64,000 bases of DNA from Actinomycetes bacterium (GTDB lineage: Bacteria > Actinomycetota > Acidimicrobiia > Acidimicrobiales > Ilumatobacteraceae): contig JANXUF010000014.1 in NCBI GenBank assembly GCA_025356335.1, positions 1-64,000 on the forward strand. Reading direction: 5' to 3'. Position numbers and translations under genes: made by a program. Positions 27,162 to 36,029 of the stretch are shown piece by piece (positions within the stretch are counted from its first letter, which is position 1; every line of letters starts with the position of its first letter). The notes under the pieces are model-generated. The model was not told the origin of the DNA. It searched no databases and saw nothing but the letters and a program-made list of their open reading frames with translations.

Positions 27162-28903
27162 TCGTCGAGCCATACAGGTGGACGATCGGACAGTTTGCCG
27201 CCGCATACGGGAGTGGAATGTCGGTCATCGCGATCATCGAATCGGTACTCTCGTCGCTCGCCGACGCACCGCCGGGCGTGTTGATCGGCCCGCCGCTCGC
27301 CAGCCAGGCATCGGCAGATGCGCAGCGCCTTGCGGCGGTCGACCCGGCGTCACTGGCGTTGTACGGCGTGCCGTTCGTCGTCAAGGACAACATCGATGTC
27401 GCCGGCGTGGCGACGACTGCCGGTTGTCCCGGATTCGCATACGTTCCGGAAGACGATGCGATCGTCGTCGCCGCACTGCGCGCAGCCGGCGCGATCGTGG
27501 TGGGCAAGACGAACCTCGACCAGTTCGCCACCGGCCTCGTCGGACCCCGTTCGCCGTATGGCGTTCCGGTGAACACGCTCGATCCGGAGTTGGTGCCGGG
27601 CGGCTCCAGCTCCGGATCAGCCGTCGCCGTCGGGCTCGGGCTCGTCCCGTTCGCGTTCGGTACGGACACGGCGGGCTCCGGTCGCGTCCCCGCCGCGCTG
27701 AACGGCATCGTCGGGCTCAAACCGACGCTCGGCAGGGCGAGTACCCGTGGTCTCGTTCCCGCCGTGCGGCGCCTCGACTGCCCGTCTATTTTCGCCAGGA
27801 CTCCCGGCGACGCAGCGCTCGTCGGCGAGCTGATCAGCGGGTTCGATCCGCTCGATGCCTTCAGTCGCCGGTCGCCTGACGTACCGGCGATGCGCACGGT
27901 TCCGGTGATCGGCATTCCGTCCGGTTGGCCACCGTCGTTGGAAATGTCGCCAGAGATGGACACGTGGTTCGCCGAGGCGATCGGAGTATTCGACGCCTTG
28001 GCAGTCGAGGTGCGCCGGGTCGACATCGGCCCGTTGCTCGATACCGGAGGGCTGCTCTACGGCAGCGCGCTGGTCGCCGAACGGGCGGCAGCGGTCGGCG
28101 ACGCCGTCGCCAAGGGGATCGACGGTCTCGACCCCGTGGTATCGAGCATCATCGCCCGTGCTTCCGAAGCCACCGCCGTCGACGCCTACCGTGCCGAATA
28201 CGAATTGATGCGTCATCGTCGCGCTGCCGGCGCCGTCTGGGACGACATCGACATCCTCGTCCTGCCGACGACACCGCTGGTCGCAACGCTGGCCGACGTC
28301 GCTCGTGACCCACTCGGCACCAACGAGATGCTCGGCAGGCTGACGACGTTCGCCAATCTGCTCGACCTCACCTGCATGGTGGTCCCGGTCCCGGTCCCGA
28401 CGACCAACGGCCTCGTCGGCGCCGGTCTGCAGTTGATCGCGCCGGCATGGCACGACGCCGATGTCGCCGTGATGGCTGCGTCGATCCACGGCGGTGCGCT
28501 CGAACGATCGGGACAGGCGTGCACGCTCGTCGTTGTCGGCGCTCACCTGCGGGGGCTGCCGCTGCACCATCAACTGGTCGACCGCCACGCGACGCTGGTG
28601 CGCGTGACGAGCACCAGTCCGAGCTACCGCCTCTATGCGCTCCCGGATACGCAACCGCCGAAGCCGGGACTCGTCCGCACGGCAGCCGACTCGGGTGCTG
28701 CGGTCGCCGTCGAATTGTGGTCGATGGGAGCGGCCGAGTTCGGTACCTTCGTCCAGGCGATTCCCGCCCCGCTGTGCATCGGATCTGTCGAACTGTCAGA
28801 CGGTTCGGTGCACAAAGGATTTCGGTGTGAGTCAGAGGCCCTCGCCGGGGCCACCGACATCACCGCCCTCGGCGGCTGGAGGAACTACCTCGCCGGCAAG
28901 TGA
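27158..28903 (+). CDS. atzF: Allophanate hydrolase
   Basis: The 581-residue protein has an amidase-signature domain (about 1-440) and an allophanate-hydrolase C-terminal domain (about 450-581). Catalytic residues are Lys76 (FVVKDN), the cis-Ser Ser150 (GGSSSGS) and nucleophile Ser174 (DTAGSGR). The C-terminal part reads [35 protein letters not shown] and [21 protein letters not shown], as in AtzF, where it decarboxylates the product. The pathway ends with allophanate to ammonia and CO2. The GTG start sits inside the previous stop (GTGA). A longer frame upstream is antisense-like and was not used. Confidence 0.9.
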   Translation: MIVEPYRWTIGQFAAAYGSGMSVIAIIESVLSSLADAPPGVLIGPPLASQASADAQRLAAVDPASLALYGVPFVVKDNIDVAGVATTAGCPGFAYVPEDDAIVVAALRAAGAIVVGKTNLDQFATGLVGPRSPYGVPVNTLDPELVPGGSSSGSAVAVGLGLVPFAFGTDTAGSGRVPAALNGIVGLKPTLGRASTRGLVPAVRRLDCPSIFARTPGDAALVGELISGFDPLDAFSRRSPDVPAMRTVPVIGIPSGWPPSLEMSPEMDTWFAEAIGVFDALAVEVRRVDIGPLLDTGGLLYGSALVAERAAAVGDAVAKGIDGLDPVVSSIIARASEATAVDAYRAEYELMRHRRAAGAVWDDIDILVLPTTPLVATLADVARDPLGTNEMLGRLTTFANLLDLTCMVVPVPVPTTNGLVGAGLQLIAPAWHDADVAVMAASIHGGALERSGQACTLVVVGAHLRGLPLHHQLVDRHATLVRVTSTSPSYRLYALPDTQPPKPGLVRTAADSGAAVAVELWSMGAAEFGTFVQAIPAPLCIGSVELSDGSVHKGFRCESEALAGATDITALGGWRNYLAGK

Positions 28904-28932
28904 CGGCGAACACGGTTGGAGGGTGACAGCGC

Positions 28933-29643
28933 TCAACGCACGATCCGCATCGGCAGACCGCGTTCGTCGAACTCCTCGCCGGACTCCGGGAACGACTCGT
29001 GCACGCCGGCGGCGAAGCGCTCCGCAGTCCACAGCACGGCGTAGGCGTCGAGAACGTCATCGAGTGCCGCCACCCCGACCCGCACCGGCTGGATACCGAA
29101 CATCTCATCGATGAGTCCGGTGCGCTCGGCACGCCCCGCCGGCGAGTGCTTCGACGTGAGCCGTCGCCCGTCGTTCATCGTCAGGAACGAGCATTCCGGA
29201 TGAGCCTCGACGACCCGATTGCTGTGCTCTGGAGTCACCGCGCGGTCGACATCGGCAATCTTCGAGAGGATATGCCACGACTGCTTCGACAACTTCACGC
29301 CCCTCGCGGTGAACGACAATTCGCACGCCTGGCGATAGTCGGTTGCCTGTAAGCAGACCCGTGGCGGTGTGGGAAAGATCGTGCTGCCACGAGGAGCCAG
29401 GAAGCGTCGAGCTTCCAGCTCAGATCGGCGCGGCGCCGTGGTCGGCATACCGATCGGCATGTCGATGGCGACGACTGCGTACCCGTGGTCGATGACCTCG
29501 GCAATCGACTCGACGACATGCACGCCGCTACGCGTGGCGACGACCCAACCGCCGGGACAGCCGTCGACGCCGGCACAATGCGCCGCACTCTGCGCGCCAC
29601 TCTGCACCCTCACGTTGCCTGTCTCACATGCCGAGTGTGCCAT
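28933..29643 (-). CDS. DUF429 predicted RNase H-fold nuclease
   Basis: The 236-residue protein has the DUF429 pattern: AGVDGCPGGWVVATRSGVHV, YAVVAIDMPIGMP, RSELEARRFLAPRGSTIFPTPPR and EAHPECSFLTMN. The acidic residues in VDGCPGGW, IDMPIG and EAHPE are the likely RNase H-like metal site. The real substrate is unknown. The ATG at 29643 fits the fold start (VDGCPGG is about 25 residues in). It converges on atzF, 29 bp from its stop, so it marks the end of the ureide cluster. Confidence 0.8.
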   Translation of the reverse strand: MAHSACETGNVRVQSGAQSAAHCAGVDGCPGGWVVATRSGVHVVESIAEVIDHGYAVVAIDMPIGMPTTAPRRSELEARRFLAPRGSTIFPTPPRVCLQATDYRQACELSFTARGVKLSKQSWHILSKIADVDRAVTPEHSNRVVEAHPECSFLTMNDGRRLTSKHSPAGRAERTGLIDEMFGIQPVRVGVAALDDVLDAYAVLWTAERFAAGVHESFPESGEEFDERGLPMRIVR

Positions 29644-29743
29644 GCCGCCGGACCTGTTTTCATCGTGGGCGAGCGACGGCAAGGAGGGCCGCTGAGTGTT
29701 CGGGGTGGGGACGGTGCGTCCAAACACGATCGTGGCGAGGTGG

Positions 29744-30538
29744 CTATACCGCTCCGAGGAAGTCGATCGAGCGTTGGGTCCAGGTCCGGAGTTCATCGAA
29801 CGTGCTGGCCAGCGACAGGGTCGCCTGAGGGAGCAGATCGGCGAGACGCTCCGCCGTCGTGACCGGGTGGCCGGGATCGCCGGTCCACGCGAGGATCGTC
29901 ACCGGCACGTCGATCGTGGCGATCTGCCCCGGTGACGGGAGGTCGGCGATCGCTGCGCCACGGAAGATCCGGGACAGCCTGACCGGATCGGTGTCGAGCA
30001 GGGTCCGCTCGAACCCGTCTGCCCACGCGTCGACCCCGACGAGTGGGTCAGGCGGCGGCGTTGCAGCGGCACCGGCGAGCAGCACGTCGAACTGGCCGTT
30101 GTCGACGAGCGTCGCCGCGAGCTCGTAGTTGCCCTGCTGGGCCGTCCGTGTCTCCCAGGCGGTCGGTGGGATGACGAGGAGCAACGCGGCAATCCGTTCG
30201 GGGGCGATGATCGCCGCGTGGAGTGCCGTCGCGCAACCCATCGAAGCACCGCCGGCGACATACACGTCGATACCCAACGAAGTCGTCAGCGCCAATTGAT
30301 CGAGGGCCAACTCCCGCCAGTGATACGTCTGCGGATCGGCGGTCGAGTCCGACGCCCCGTGCCCACGGGCGTCGTAGCGCAACACGCGAGCGTGCCGACG
30401 AATCGACGGCCAGTCGAGCATGCCGAGGTCGTTCTCCTTGGCCATGCTGCTCGTCAAGCCGTGTCCCCACACGACGGTCGGCCCGTCGCCGCAGAACTCG
30501 TACGCCAGGCCGACTCCGCGAACGTGCATCGCATCCAT
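29744..30538 (-). CDS. Alpha/beta hydrolase
   Basis: The 264-residue protein has VVWGHGLTSSM (oxyanion hole HG), RYDARGHGASDSTAD, and the nucleophile elbow GGASMGCATALHAA (GxSxG, here GASMG). TILAWTGDPGHPVTTAERL carries the acid position. A catalytic His near the end is not obvious; candidates in the last 30 residues are few, so activity is uncertain. The family of bacterial esterases and epoxide hydrolases is the nearest match. The chosen ATG (30538) is the one before the first strand. It diverges from the PhyH gene with 112 bp between. Confidence 0.8.
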   Translation of the reverse strand: MDAMHVRGVGLAYEFCGDGPTVVWGHGLTSSMAKENDLGMLDWPSIRRHARVLRYDARGHGASDSTADPQTYHWRELALDQLALTTSLGIDVYVAGGASMGCATALHAAIIAPERIAALLLVIPPTAWETRTAQQGNYELAATLVDNGQFDVLLAGAAATPPPDPLVGVDAWADGFERTLLDTDPVRLSRIFRGAAIADLPSPGQIATIDVPVTILAWTGDPGHPVTTAERLADLLPQATLSLASTFDELRTWTQRSIDFLGAV

Positions 30539-30650
30539 CCGCCAGACGCTAGTCCCGGCATCGCCTCGCGCCCGGCCCCGCACCGGCGCTGCGTTTCGCC
30601 CCGCCCCTGCAGCGGATCTACGCTCGAGACAGGCAATGGAGGTTCCACCG

Positions 30651-31844
30651 ATGACCGCAACGACACGTACAGCTCACCACTCGGCCGTCTGGCTGAGCGA
30701 GATGGACTGCGATCTCGAAGAGTTCGTCGCGATCGTCGACCAGGCGACGGATCCCCTCGACTACCCGCACGCTTCATCGATCGATCGTGGTGTCGTCATC
30801 TATGACTCGAACCAACTCCGAGAGGCTGCAGCCACCCCGGCCGGCCGGAGGGCGGTACAGGCAGAGATCGTCCACGCCTTCCTCGAAGGACCGGGCATTG
30901 CTGTCTTCCGACATGCCTTTGCCGATCACGTCGTCATCGATCGGGCGAGTGATGCGTTCCGGGCGATGATCGCCGATCAGCACGTGCGTGGAGCGACGGC
31001 CGGAGATCACTATGCGGTTCCAGGTGCCAACGACCGTGTCTGGAACGTCTCGGAGAAGTTCGCACTCGCCGACCCCGACGGTTTTGCGGCGTACTACTCC
31101 AACGACATCGTCGACCTGGCATCTGCCGCCTGGCTCGGTCCGGGCTATCAGGTCACCTGCCAGGTCAACGTCGTCAACCCCGGAGGTGCCGCCCAGAGTC
31201 CGCACCGCGACTACCACCTCGGATTCATGACGAACGAGGTCGCCGAGGAGGTTCCGGTACACGTGCATCGGCTGTCGCCTGTGCTGACCCTGCAGGGCGC
31301 CGTCGCCCACTGCGATATGCCCGTCGTCACCGGCCCGACGATGTACCTGCCGCATTCGCAGAAATATCTCGCCGGCTTCCTTGCGTGGCGCCGCCCCGAG
31401 TTCAAGGAGTACTTCGCCCGGCACTACGTGCAGTTGGCGCTCCACAAGGGCGATGCGGTGTTCTTCAACCCGGCGCTGTTCCACGCCGCCGGACACAACC
31501 AATCGCTCGATGTGAAGCGGATGGCAAACCTCTTCCAGGTGTCATCGCCGTTCGGCCGGGCGATGGAATCCGTCGACCGTCTGGCGATGTCCAAGGCCGT
31601 GTACCCGTCGCTCGTCGCGATGCGAACTGGTGGAGCGACCAACGCCTCGCTCCGCCACGTCATCGCCGCCTGCTCGGAGGGGTATGCGTTCCCGACGAAC
31701 CTCGATCGGGACCAGCCGGTCGAGGGTCTTGCCCCGGAGACGCAGGCGGAGACGGTCTGGCGAGCGCTCGTCGAAGAGTGGGATGCCGCCAGGCTGTCGG
31801 CGGAACTCGACGACCAGGCGACGCGCAGCAGCACATCCGGATAG
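30651..31844 (+). CDS. Phytanoyl-CoA dioxygenase-family (PhyH) protein
   Basis: The 397-residue protein has the 2OG/Fe(II) facial triad in a jelly-roll: PHRDYHLG gives His and Asp, and LFHAAGHNQS carries the distal His, with Arg following in VKRMANLFQ. GPGIAVFRHAF and YLPHSQKY are typical. The family hydroxylates acyl-CoAs or natural products; the length is above the usual 280-300, with an extra N-terminal helix region. The ATG at 30651 is preceded by GGAGG. An ATG at 30636 is also possible. It converges with the citrate synthase gene. Confidence 0.85.
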   Translation: MTATTRTAHHSAVWLSEMDCDLEEFVAIVDQATDPLDYPHASSIDRGVVIYDSNQLREAAATPAGRRAVQAEIVHAFLEGPGIAVFRHAFADHVVIDRASDAFRAMIADQHVRGATAGDHYAVPGANDRVWNVSEKFALADPDGFAAYYSNDIVDLASAAWLGPGYQVTCQVNVVNPGGAAQSPHRDYHLGFMTNEVAEEVPVHVHRLSPVLTLQGAVAHCDMPVVTGPTMYLPHSQKYLAGFLAWRRPEFKEYFARHYVQLALHKGDAVFFNPALFHAAGHNQSLDVKRMANLFQVSSPFGRAMESVDRLAMSKAVYPSLVAMRTGGATNASLRHVIAACSEGYAFPTNLDRDQPVEGLAPETQAETVWRALVEEWDAARLSAELDDQATRSSTSG

Positions 31845-31872
31845 CCCACGGTGCCGGGACTCGCTATCCGGC

Positions 31873-33102
31873 CTAGTGGCGGTCGGCGAACTGCGGTACG
31901 GGCACCGGCGGTTGCAGCCCGACATAGCGGGCGCTCGGCCTGATGATCTTGTTGTCTGCTGCCTGTTCGAGGATGTTCGCACACCAGCCGATGACCCTGC
32001 TGGAGGCGAATGTCGGCGTGAACATCTCACGTGGTATGCCTGCCAACTCCATCACGACGCCGGCGTAGAACTCGACGTTGGTGTGCAACCTCCGCCCCGG
32101 TTTCATCTCGTCGAGCAACTGCAGGACACGGTGCTCTGTCGCTTCGGCGAAGGCGACGAATCGCCCTGAGGCGGTGTCGTTACCGGCGAGGCGTCGGGCC
32201 ACGCCTTTGAGCATGACCGAACGAGGGTCATCTGTCTTGTAGACGGGATGGCCGAATCCCATGATCTTGTCGCCACGCTCGATCATCGGCCGCACGACTG
32301 CATCGAGGCGGTCGGGGGTTCTGACCTCGTCGAGGAGCGCCAGCGCCCGGCTCGGGGCGCCGCCGTGCAGTGGGCCGCTGAGCGCCCCGATGGCGGCGAC
32401 GACACATGCGCCGAGGTCCGCTCCGGTCGAGGCGACGACACGGGCGGTGAACGTCGAGGCGTTGAAGCCGTGGTCGATCGTCGAGATCAGGTACTGCTCG
32501 ACAGCATCGGCGTGAGCGGCCGGCGGCTCGGTGCCATGCAACATCCACAGGTAGTTGGCGGCGTAGCAGAGGTCGTCGCGCGGCTCGACGGGTGTCATCC
32601 CGCGCCGCAATCGGTGCAGCGCGCACAGCAGCGTCGGTGTCACGGCGCACAGGAACAGCGCGTCGGCTCGTCGTCGTGCCGGAGCGATGTCGATGGTCGG
32701 CCGAAGCATCCGATGTGCAGCAGCCAGCGAGAGAGCGGACCGCAGACCTTCAAGCGGCTCGCTGGCGGCGGCGATCGCCGGCAGGACGTCGACGATCGGT
32801 AGCGGGATCGAACGGAGCCGCCCGACCTCGGCGATGAAGTCCTGCCGTTGCGTAGCGCTGCTCGGAAGCGCGCCGTCGATCATCAAACGCCAGACATCTT
32901 CCAACGGCCGTTGCTCGGCGAGGTCGATCGCCGAATATTGGCGATAGTGGTAGAACCCCTCCTCCCCGCGTACGTCACCGACCCCGGTCTCGCTGACGAT
33001 GACTCCTTTCAGCCCCGGAGGGACATCGATGGTCGTGGCGGCATCCGCAGACTGGCCGGGTAGGTCGAGGGAGCCGCGGATCGGAGATTCAGCGATTGTC
33101 AT
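31873..33102 (-). CDS. Citrate synthase-family enzyme
   Basis: The 409-residue protein has the type II citrate synthase order: GLKGVIVSETGVGDVRGEEGFYHYR (N-terminal domain), NASTFTARVVASTGAD, IGALSGPLHGGAPSRAL, GFGHPVYKTDDPRS and NVEFYAGVVMELAGIP. The catalytic His residues are in SGPLHGGA and GFGHPVY, and the Asp/Glu position is near NVEFY. Citrate or 2-methylcitrate synthesis are both possible; the GFGHPVY motif is common to both. It diverges from a second citrate-synthase-like protein fused to HTH (33158), with a palindrome between. The start chosen is 33102; a GTG-type start further upstream cannot be excluded. Confidence 0.9.
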   Translation of the reverse strand: MTIAESPIRGSLDLPGQSADAATTIDVPPGLKGVIVSETGVGDVRGEEGFYHYRQYSAIDLAEQRPLEDVWRLMIDGALPSSATQRQDFIAEVGRLRSIPLPIVDVLPAIAAASEPLEGLRSALSLAAAHRMLRPTIDIAPARRRADALFLCAVTPTLLCALHRLRRGMTPVEPRDDLCYAANYLWMLHGTEPPAAHADAVEQYLISTIDHGFNASTFTARVVASTGADLGACVVAAIGALSGPLHGGAPSRALALLDEVRTPDRLDAVVRPMIERGDKIMGFGHPVYKTDDPRSVMLKGVARRLAGNDTASGRFVAFAEATEHRVLQLLDEMKPGRRLHTNVEFYAGVVMELAGIPREMFTPTFASSRVIGWCANILEQAADNKIIRPSARYVGLQPPVPVPQFADRH

Positions 33103-33134
33103 GCGACAAGCGTGCGGCCGTCGGCTCCGCAAAG

Positions 33135-33144
33135 TCAACGTTGA
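33135..33144. promoter_or_regulatory. Palindrome between divergent citrate synthase genes
   Basis: TCAACGTTGA is a perfect 10-bp palindrome in the 55-bp gap between the two divergent starts. Its size suits a MerR-type dimer. The adjacent HTH-citrate synthase is the obvious candidate to bind it, controlling itself and the neighbour. Confidence 0.4.
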
Positions 33145-33157
33145 TTATGATGCACGT

Positions 33158-34375
33158 ATGCCGACGATGACGACACGCCAGGCAGCACAGCGGCTCGGCG
33201 TCAAGGTGGAAACGCTCTACGCATACGTGAGTCGGGGTGTGCTCGATCGCGATGTTGGCGACGATGGGCGGTCGAGTGTCTTCGACCGGCGTGCGATCGA
33301 AGCGTTGGCGAGGCGTGGGCGTCCGCGATCGAGTAGTCGTTCGACGTCCATCGATCTGCTGATCGAAACACGGTTGACGTCCCTGTCGATGCGTGGCGTG
33401 CGCTACCGCGGCATCGATGCCGGCACCTTGGCTCGGACGTCCACGTTCGAGGACGCAGCAGCGTTGCTCTGGCTCGGTCGACAACCGGCCGGCGATGGGC
33501 CGAGCTGCGAGTTCCCGTGGAAGGGGCGGATCGTCGAGAGCGGCGACGGGTTCTCCGCAGGTGCCGCGATCCGCATGACGGTCGCCGAAGCGTGGGCACT
33601 GGCGGGCGACGACACTGGTCGACGCGACCCGGAGTCGATGGCGGCGACCGGCAGATTGCTCATCTCGACGATCGTCGACTCGCTGCCGACGCTCGGAGGC
33701 GCCAGGTCGACGCGTCTGACGTTGCCGGATGGGACCGGCCTGATCCGTGGCACCATCGCCGGGCGACTATGGGGGCGGCTGACGCCGAGACGACCGACCG
33801 CCGAACTGGTCGGCGTGTTGAACGCCGCGCTCGTACTGCTGGCGGACCACGATTTGGCCGCCTCGACGCTTGCAGCGCGCGTTGCGGCCTCGACCGGAGC
33901 AGGTCCGTACGCAGTCGTCAGCGCCGGCCTGGCGGCATTGAGCGGACCGCTCCACGGTGGGGCGAGCCGCCTGGCGCGGGACCTGCTCGCGGTTGCGAAG
34001 GCCGAAGGGGGACGCGTCGCCGTCGAGCGGGCACTGCGAAACGCGACGACCGTGCCCGGCTTCGGCCACACGGTCTATGCCGATGCAGATCCTCGTGCCG
34101 TCGTGCTGCTCGAGCTGCTACGGAATGCGGTCGGTTCAGGCTCGCGGTTGGCCGCAGCCGACGCGGTGATCGCCGCAACCGTCGAACGGACAGGCCGCCA
34201 TCCGAACATCGACCTCGCACTCGCAACACTCGGGCATCTCGCCGGTATGTCGCCGGACGCCGGCGAAGTCGTGATGGCGGTCGCCAGAACCTCCGGATGG
34301 CTGGCACACGCCATCGAAGAGTACGCCGAGCCACCGCTGCGCTTCCGTCCGCGAGCGTCGTACGTCGGTCCGTGA
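33158..34375 (+). CDS. Citrate synthase-like protein with N-terminal HTH domain
   Basis: The 405-residue protein starts with a MerR/excisionase-like winged helix (TTRQAAQRLGVKVETLYAYVSRGVLDRDVGDDGRSSVFDRRAIEAL, about 3-50). A citrate synthase domain follows: LAARVAASTGAGPYAVVSAGLAALSGPLHGGASR, GFGHTVYADADPR, HPNIDLALATLGHLAG. His residues remain in SGPLHGGA and GFGHTVY, while the third acidic site NIDLALA keeps Asp. It may be a metabolite-sensing regulator that kept an enzyme fold. Neighbour and operator suggest it controls the 31873-33102 gene. An ATG nine bases in (33167) is an alternative start. Confidence 0.85.
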   Translation: MPTMTTRQAAQRLGVKVETLYAYVSRGVLDRDVGDDGRSSVFDRRAIEALARRGRPRSSSRSTSIDLLIETRLTSLSMRGVRYRGIDAGTLARTSTFEDAAALLWLGRQPAGDGPSCEFPWKGRIVESGDGFSAGAAIRMTVAEAWALAGDDTGRRDPESMAATGRLLISTIVDSLPTLGGARSTRLTLPDGTGLIRGTIAGRLWGRLTPRRPTAELVGVLNAALVLLADHDLAASTLAARVAASTGAGPYAVVSAGLAALSGPLHGGASRLARDLLAVAKAEGGRVAVERALRNATTVPGFGHTVYADADPRAVVLLELLRNAVGSGSRLAAADAVIAATVERTGRHPNIDLALATLGHLAGMSPDAGEVVMAVARTSGWLAHAIEEYAEPPLRFRPRASYVGP

Positions 34376-34517
34376 GCGGCGCCGAGCGATAGGCGACAGA
34401 GATGATTCACCCGAACGGGTGGTTCAGCGCAGGGCTCGAAGGGTACAACGCACGACGGACCGGGTATTGGAAACGCGGCGCGCCGCACTGGCGCGTCGTT
34501 CTGGAAGGGGATCAACG

Positions 34518-35168
34518 ATGTCAGCGGTTGTGCAGGGGAGCGAGTTGCAGGGGAGACGGGTCGCCTTCTTGGTCGCCAACGAGGGGGTCGAGCAAATCGA
34601 GCTGACCGGTCCGTGGGAAGCCGTCGAAGCGGCGGGCGGAATACCGACACTGATTTCTCCTGACGTTGGCAAGGTACAGGCGTTCGATCATCTCGACAAG
34701 GCGGACGTCTTCGAGGCGACGGTGGCGACGGCGGACGCTCGGGTCGAGGATTTCGACGGGCTCGTGCTGCCGGGTGGCGTCGCCAATCCGGACCAGCTGA
34801 GAATGAATCGCTCCGCAGTCCACTTCGTACGCGAGATGGTCCGCAGTGGCCGACCGGTCGCCGTGATCTGTCACGGACCGTGGACCCTGGTCGAGGCCGA
34901 TGTGCTCAACGGGAGGCGGATCACGAGCTGGCCGAGCCTGCACACCGATCTGTCGAACGCGGGTGCCAAATGGGTCGAAGCCGAGGTCATCGTCTGTGAT
35001 CGCGGGCCTGGTGTGATCGTCAGCAGCCGCAAGCCGGACGATCTGCCGGCCTTCGAGCGCGAGATGCTGAACGCCTTTGCGGCGCCGGCCGATGATGGAG
35101 CCGACGATGCCAAGAGCCCGAAACATGATGTTCACTCGTCGGTGCGCGCTGACGCAAGCTCTCTGTGA
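34518..35168 (+). CDS. DJ-1/PfpI-family protein (deglycase-like)
   Basis: The 216-residue protein has GRRVAFLVANEGVEQIELTGPWEAVEAAGG, FDGLVLPGGVANPDQLRMN and the nucleophile elbow PVAVICHGPWTLVEADVL (Cys in ICHGP). GRRITSWPSLHTDLSNAGA follows. This is the PfpI/DJ-1 order with a Glu early and Cys-His near the elbow. The family includes deglycases, proteases and chaperones. The C-terminal 25 residues are Asp/Lys-rich and extra. RBS GGAAGGGGA precedes the ATG. It is followed after 9 bp by a transglutaminase gene on the same strand. Confidence 0.85.
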   Translation: MSAVVQGSELQGRRVAFLVANEGVEQIELTGPWEAVEAAGGIPTLISPDVGKVQAFDHLDKADVFEATVATADARVEDFDGLVLPGGVANPDQLRMNRSAVHFVREMVRSGRPVAVICHGPWTLVEADVLNGRRITSWPSLHTDLSNAGAKWVEAEVIVCDRGPGVIVSSRKPDDLPAFEREMLNAFAAPADDGADDAKSPKHDVHSSVRADASSL

Positions 35169-35177
35169 CAGGCTGTC

Positions 35178-35990
35178 GTGATTCAAATCGAAGTTGGTTG
35201 CACATTCGAGTTCGAGGCCGCACGGGACACTCATGCCATCGTGATGGTCGAACCGCACTTCTCGGAGATCGGCCGCGTCGCTGAGACGAGGTTCGACATC
35301 ACCCCGCACTCGGCGTCCAATGTCTACCTCGATCAATTCGCCAACTCATGCCGCAGGGTGAACATCGCCGCCGGACCCGCGGTGATGACGTTCGACGCCG
35401 AGGTGTCGGCTGTCGAAGACCCCGACCCCACCGTCCACGGTGCCGACGAGGTAGCACCGGCCGACCTGCCGGACGACGTCTTGATGTTCGTGCTGCCGAG
35501 CCGGTACTGCGAATCGGACCGCATCGCCGACTCGGTGATCCAGCAGTTCGGCCATCTCGCTCCAGGCTGGTCTCGGGTGCAGGCGATCTGCGACTGGGTC
35601 CACGGCTCTGTGACCTTCGAATACGGCGCATCGTCTCCGTCGTATTCGGCGATGGACATTTTCGAATCGCGTATCGGCGTCTGCCGTGATTTCACGCACC
35701 TGGCAATCGCCATGTGCAGATCGCTCAATATCCCGGCCCGGTACGTCTTCGGCTACCTCCCTGATATCGGCGTGCCGGATCCAGGGACACCGATGGATTT
35801 CTGCGCCTGGATGGAAGTCTTCCTCGGTCACGAATGGCACACCTTCGACCCGCGGAACAACGAGCGCCGCATCGGACGTACCGTCATCGGTCGGGGCCGG
35901 GACGCCGCCGATGTCGCCATGGTGACGTCGTTCGGGCCGGTGCTGTTGAATTCTATGACCGTTCGAGCCCTGCAGAAAGCCGACGTGTGA
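35178..35990 (+). CDS. Transglutaminase-like protein, family member with Cys at His site
   Basis: The 270-residue protein starts at GTG. It has an N-terminal beta domain (about 1-120) and a transglutaminase core: DWVHGSVTFEYGASSPSYSAMDIFESRIGVCRDFTHLAIAMCRSLNIPARYVFGYL (Cys in GVCRDF), then MDFCAWMEVFLGHEWHTFDPRNNERRIGR and GRDAADVAMVTSFG. The usual His of xxHAW is Cys here, so the classic Cys-His-Asp triad is incomplete. It could still hydrolyse peptides with another base or act as a binding protein. The next gene is a second core of the same fold. Confidence 0.8.
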   Translation: MIQIEVGCTFEFEAARDTHAIVMVEPHFSEIGRVAETRFDITPHSASNVYLDQFANSCRRVNIAAGPAVMTFDAEVSAVEDPDPTVHGADEVAPADLPDDVLMFVLPSRYCESDRIADSVIQQFGHLAPGWSRVQAICDWVHGSVTFEYGASSPSYSAMDIFESRIGVCRDFTHLAIAMCRSLNIPARYVFGYLPDIGVPDPGTPMDFCAWMEVFLGHEWHTFDPRNNERRIGRTVIGRGRDAADVAMVTSFGPVLLNSMTVRALQKADV

Positions 35991-36029
35991 CGACGATGGC
36001 GTCACGGTCGAGGGGATGAGTTCGCACGC

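Noticed and set aside
33158-34375. Simple MerR regulator call for the HTH-citrate synthase gene
   Set aside because: The citrate synthase domain is full length and keeps both His motifs, so a fusion is the better description.
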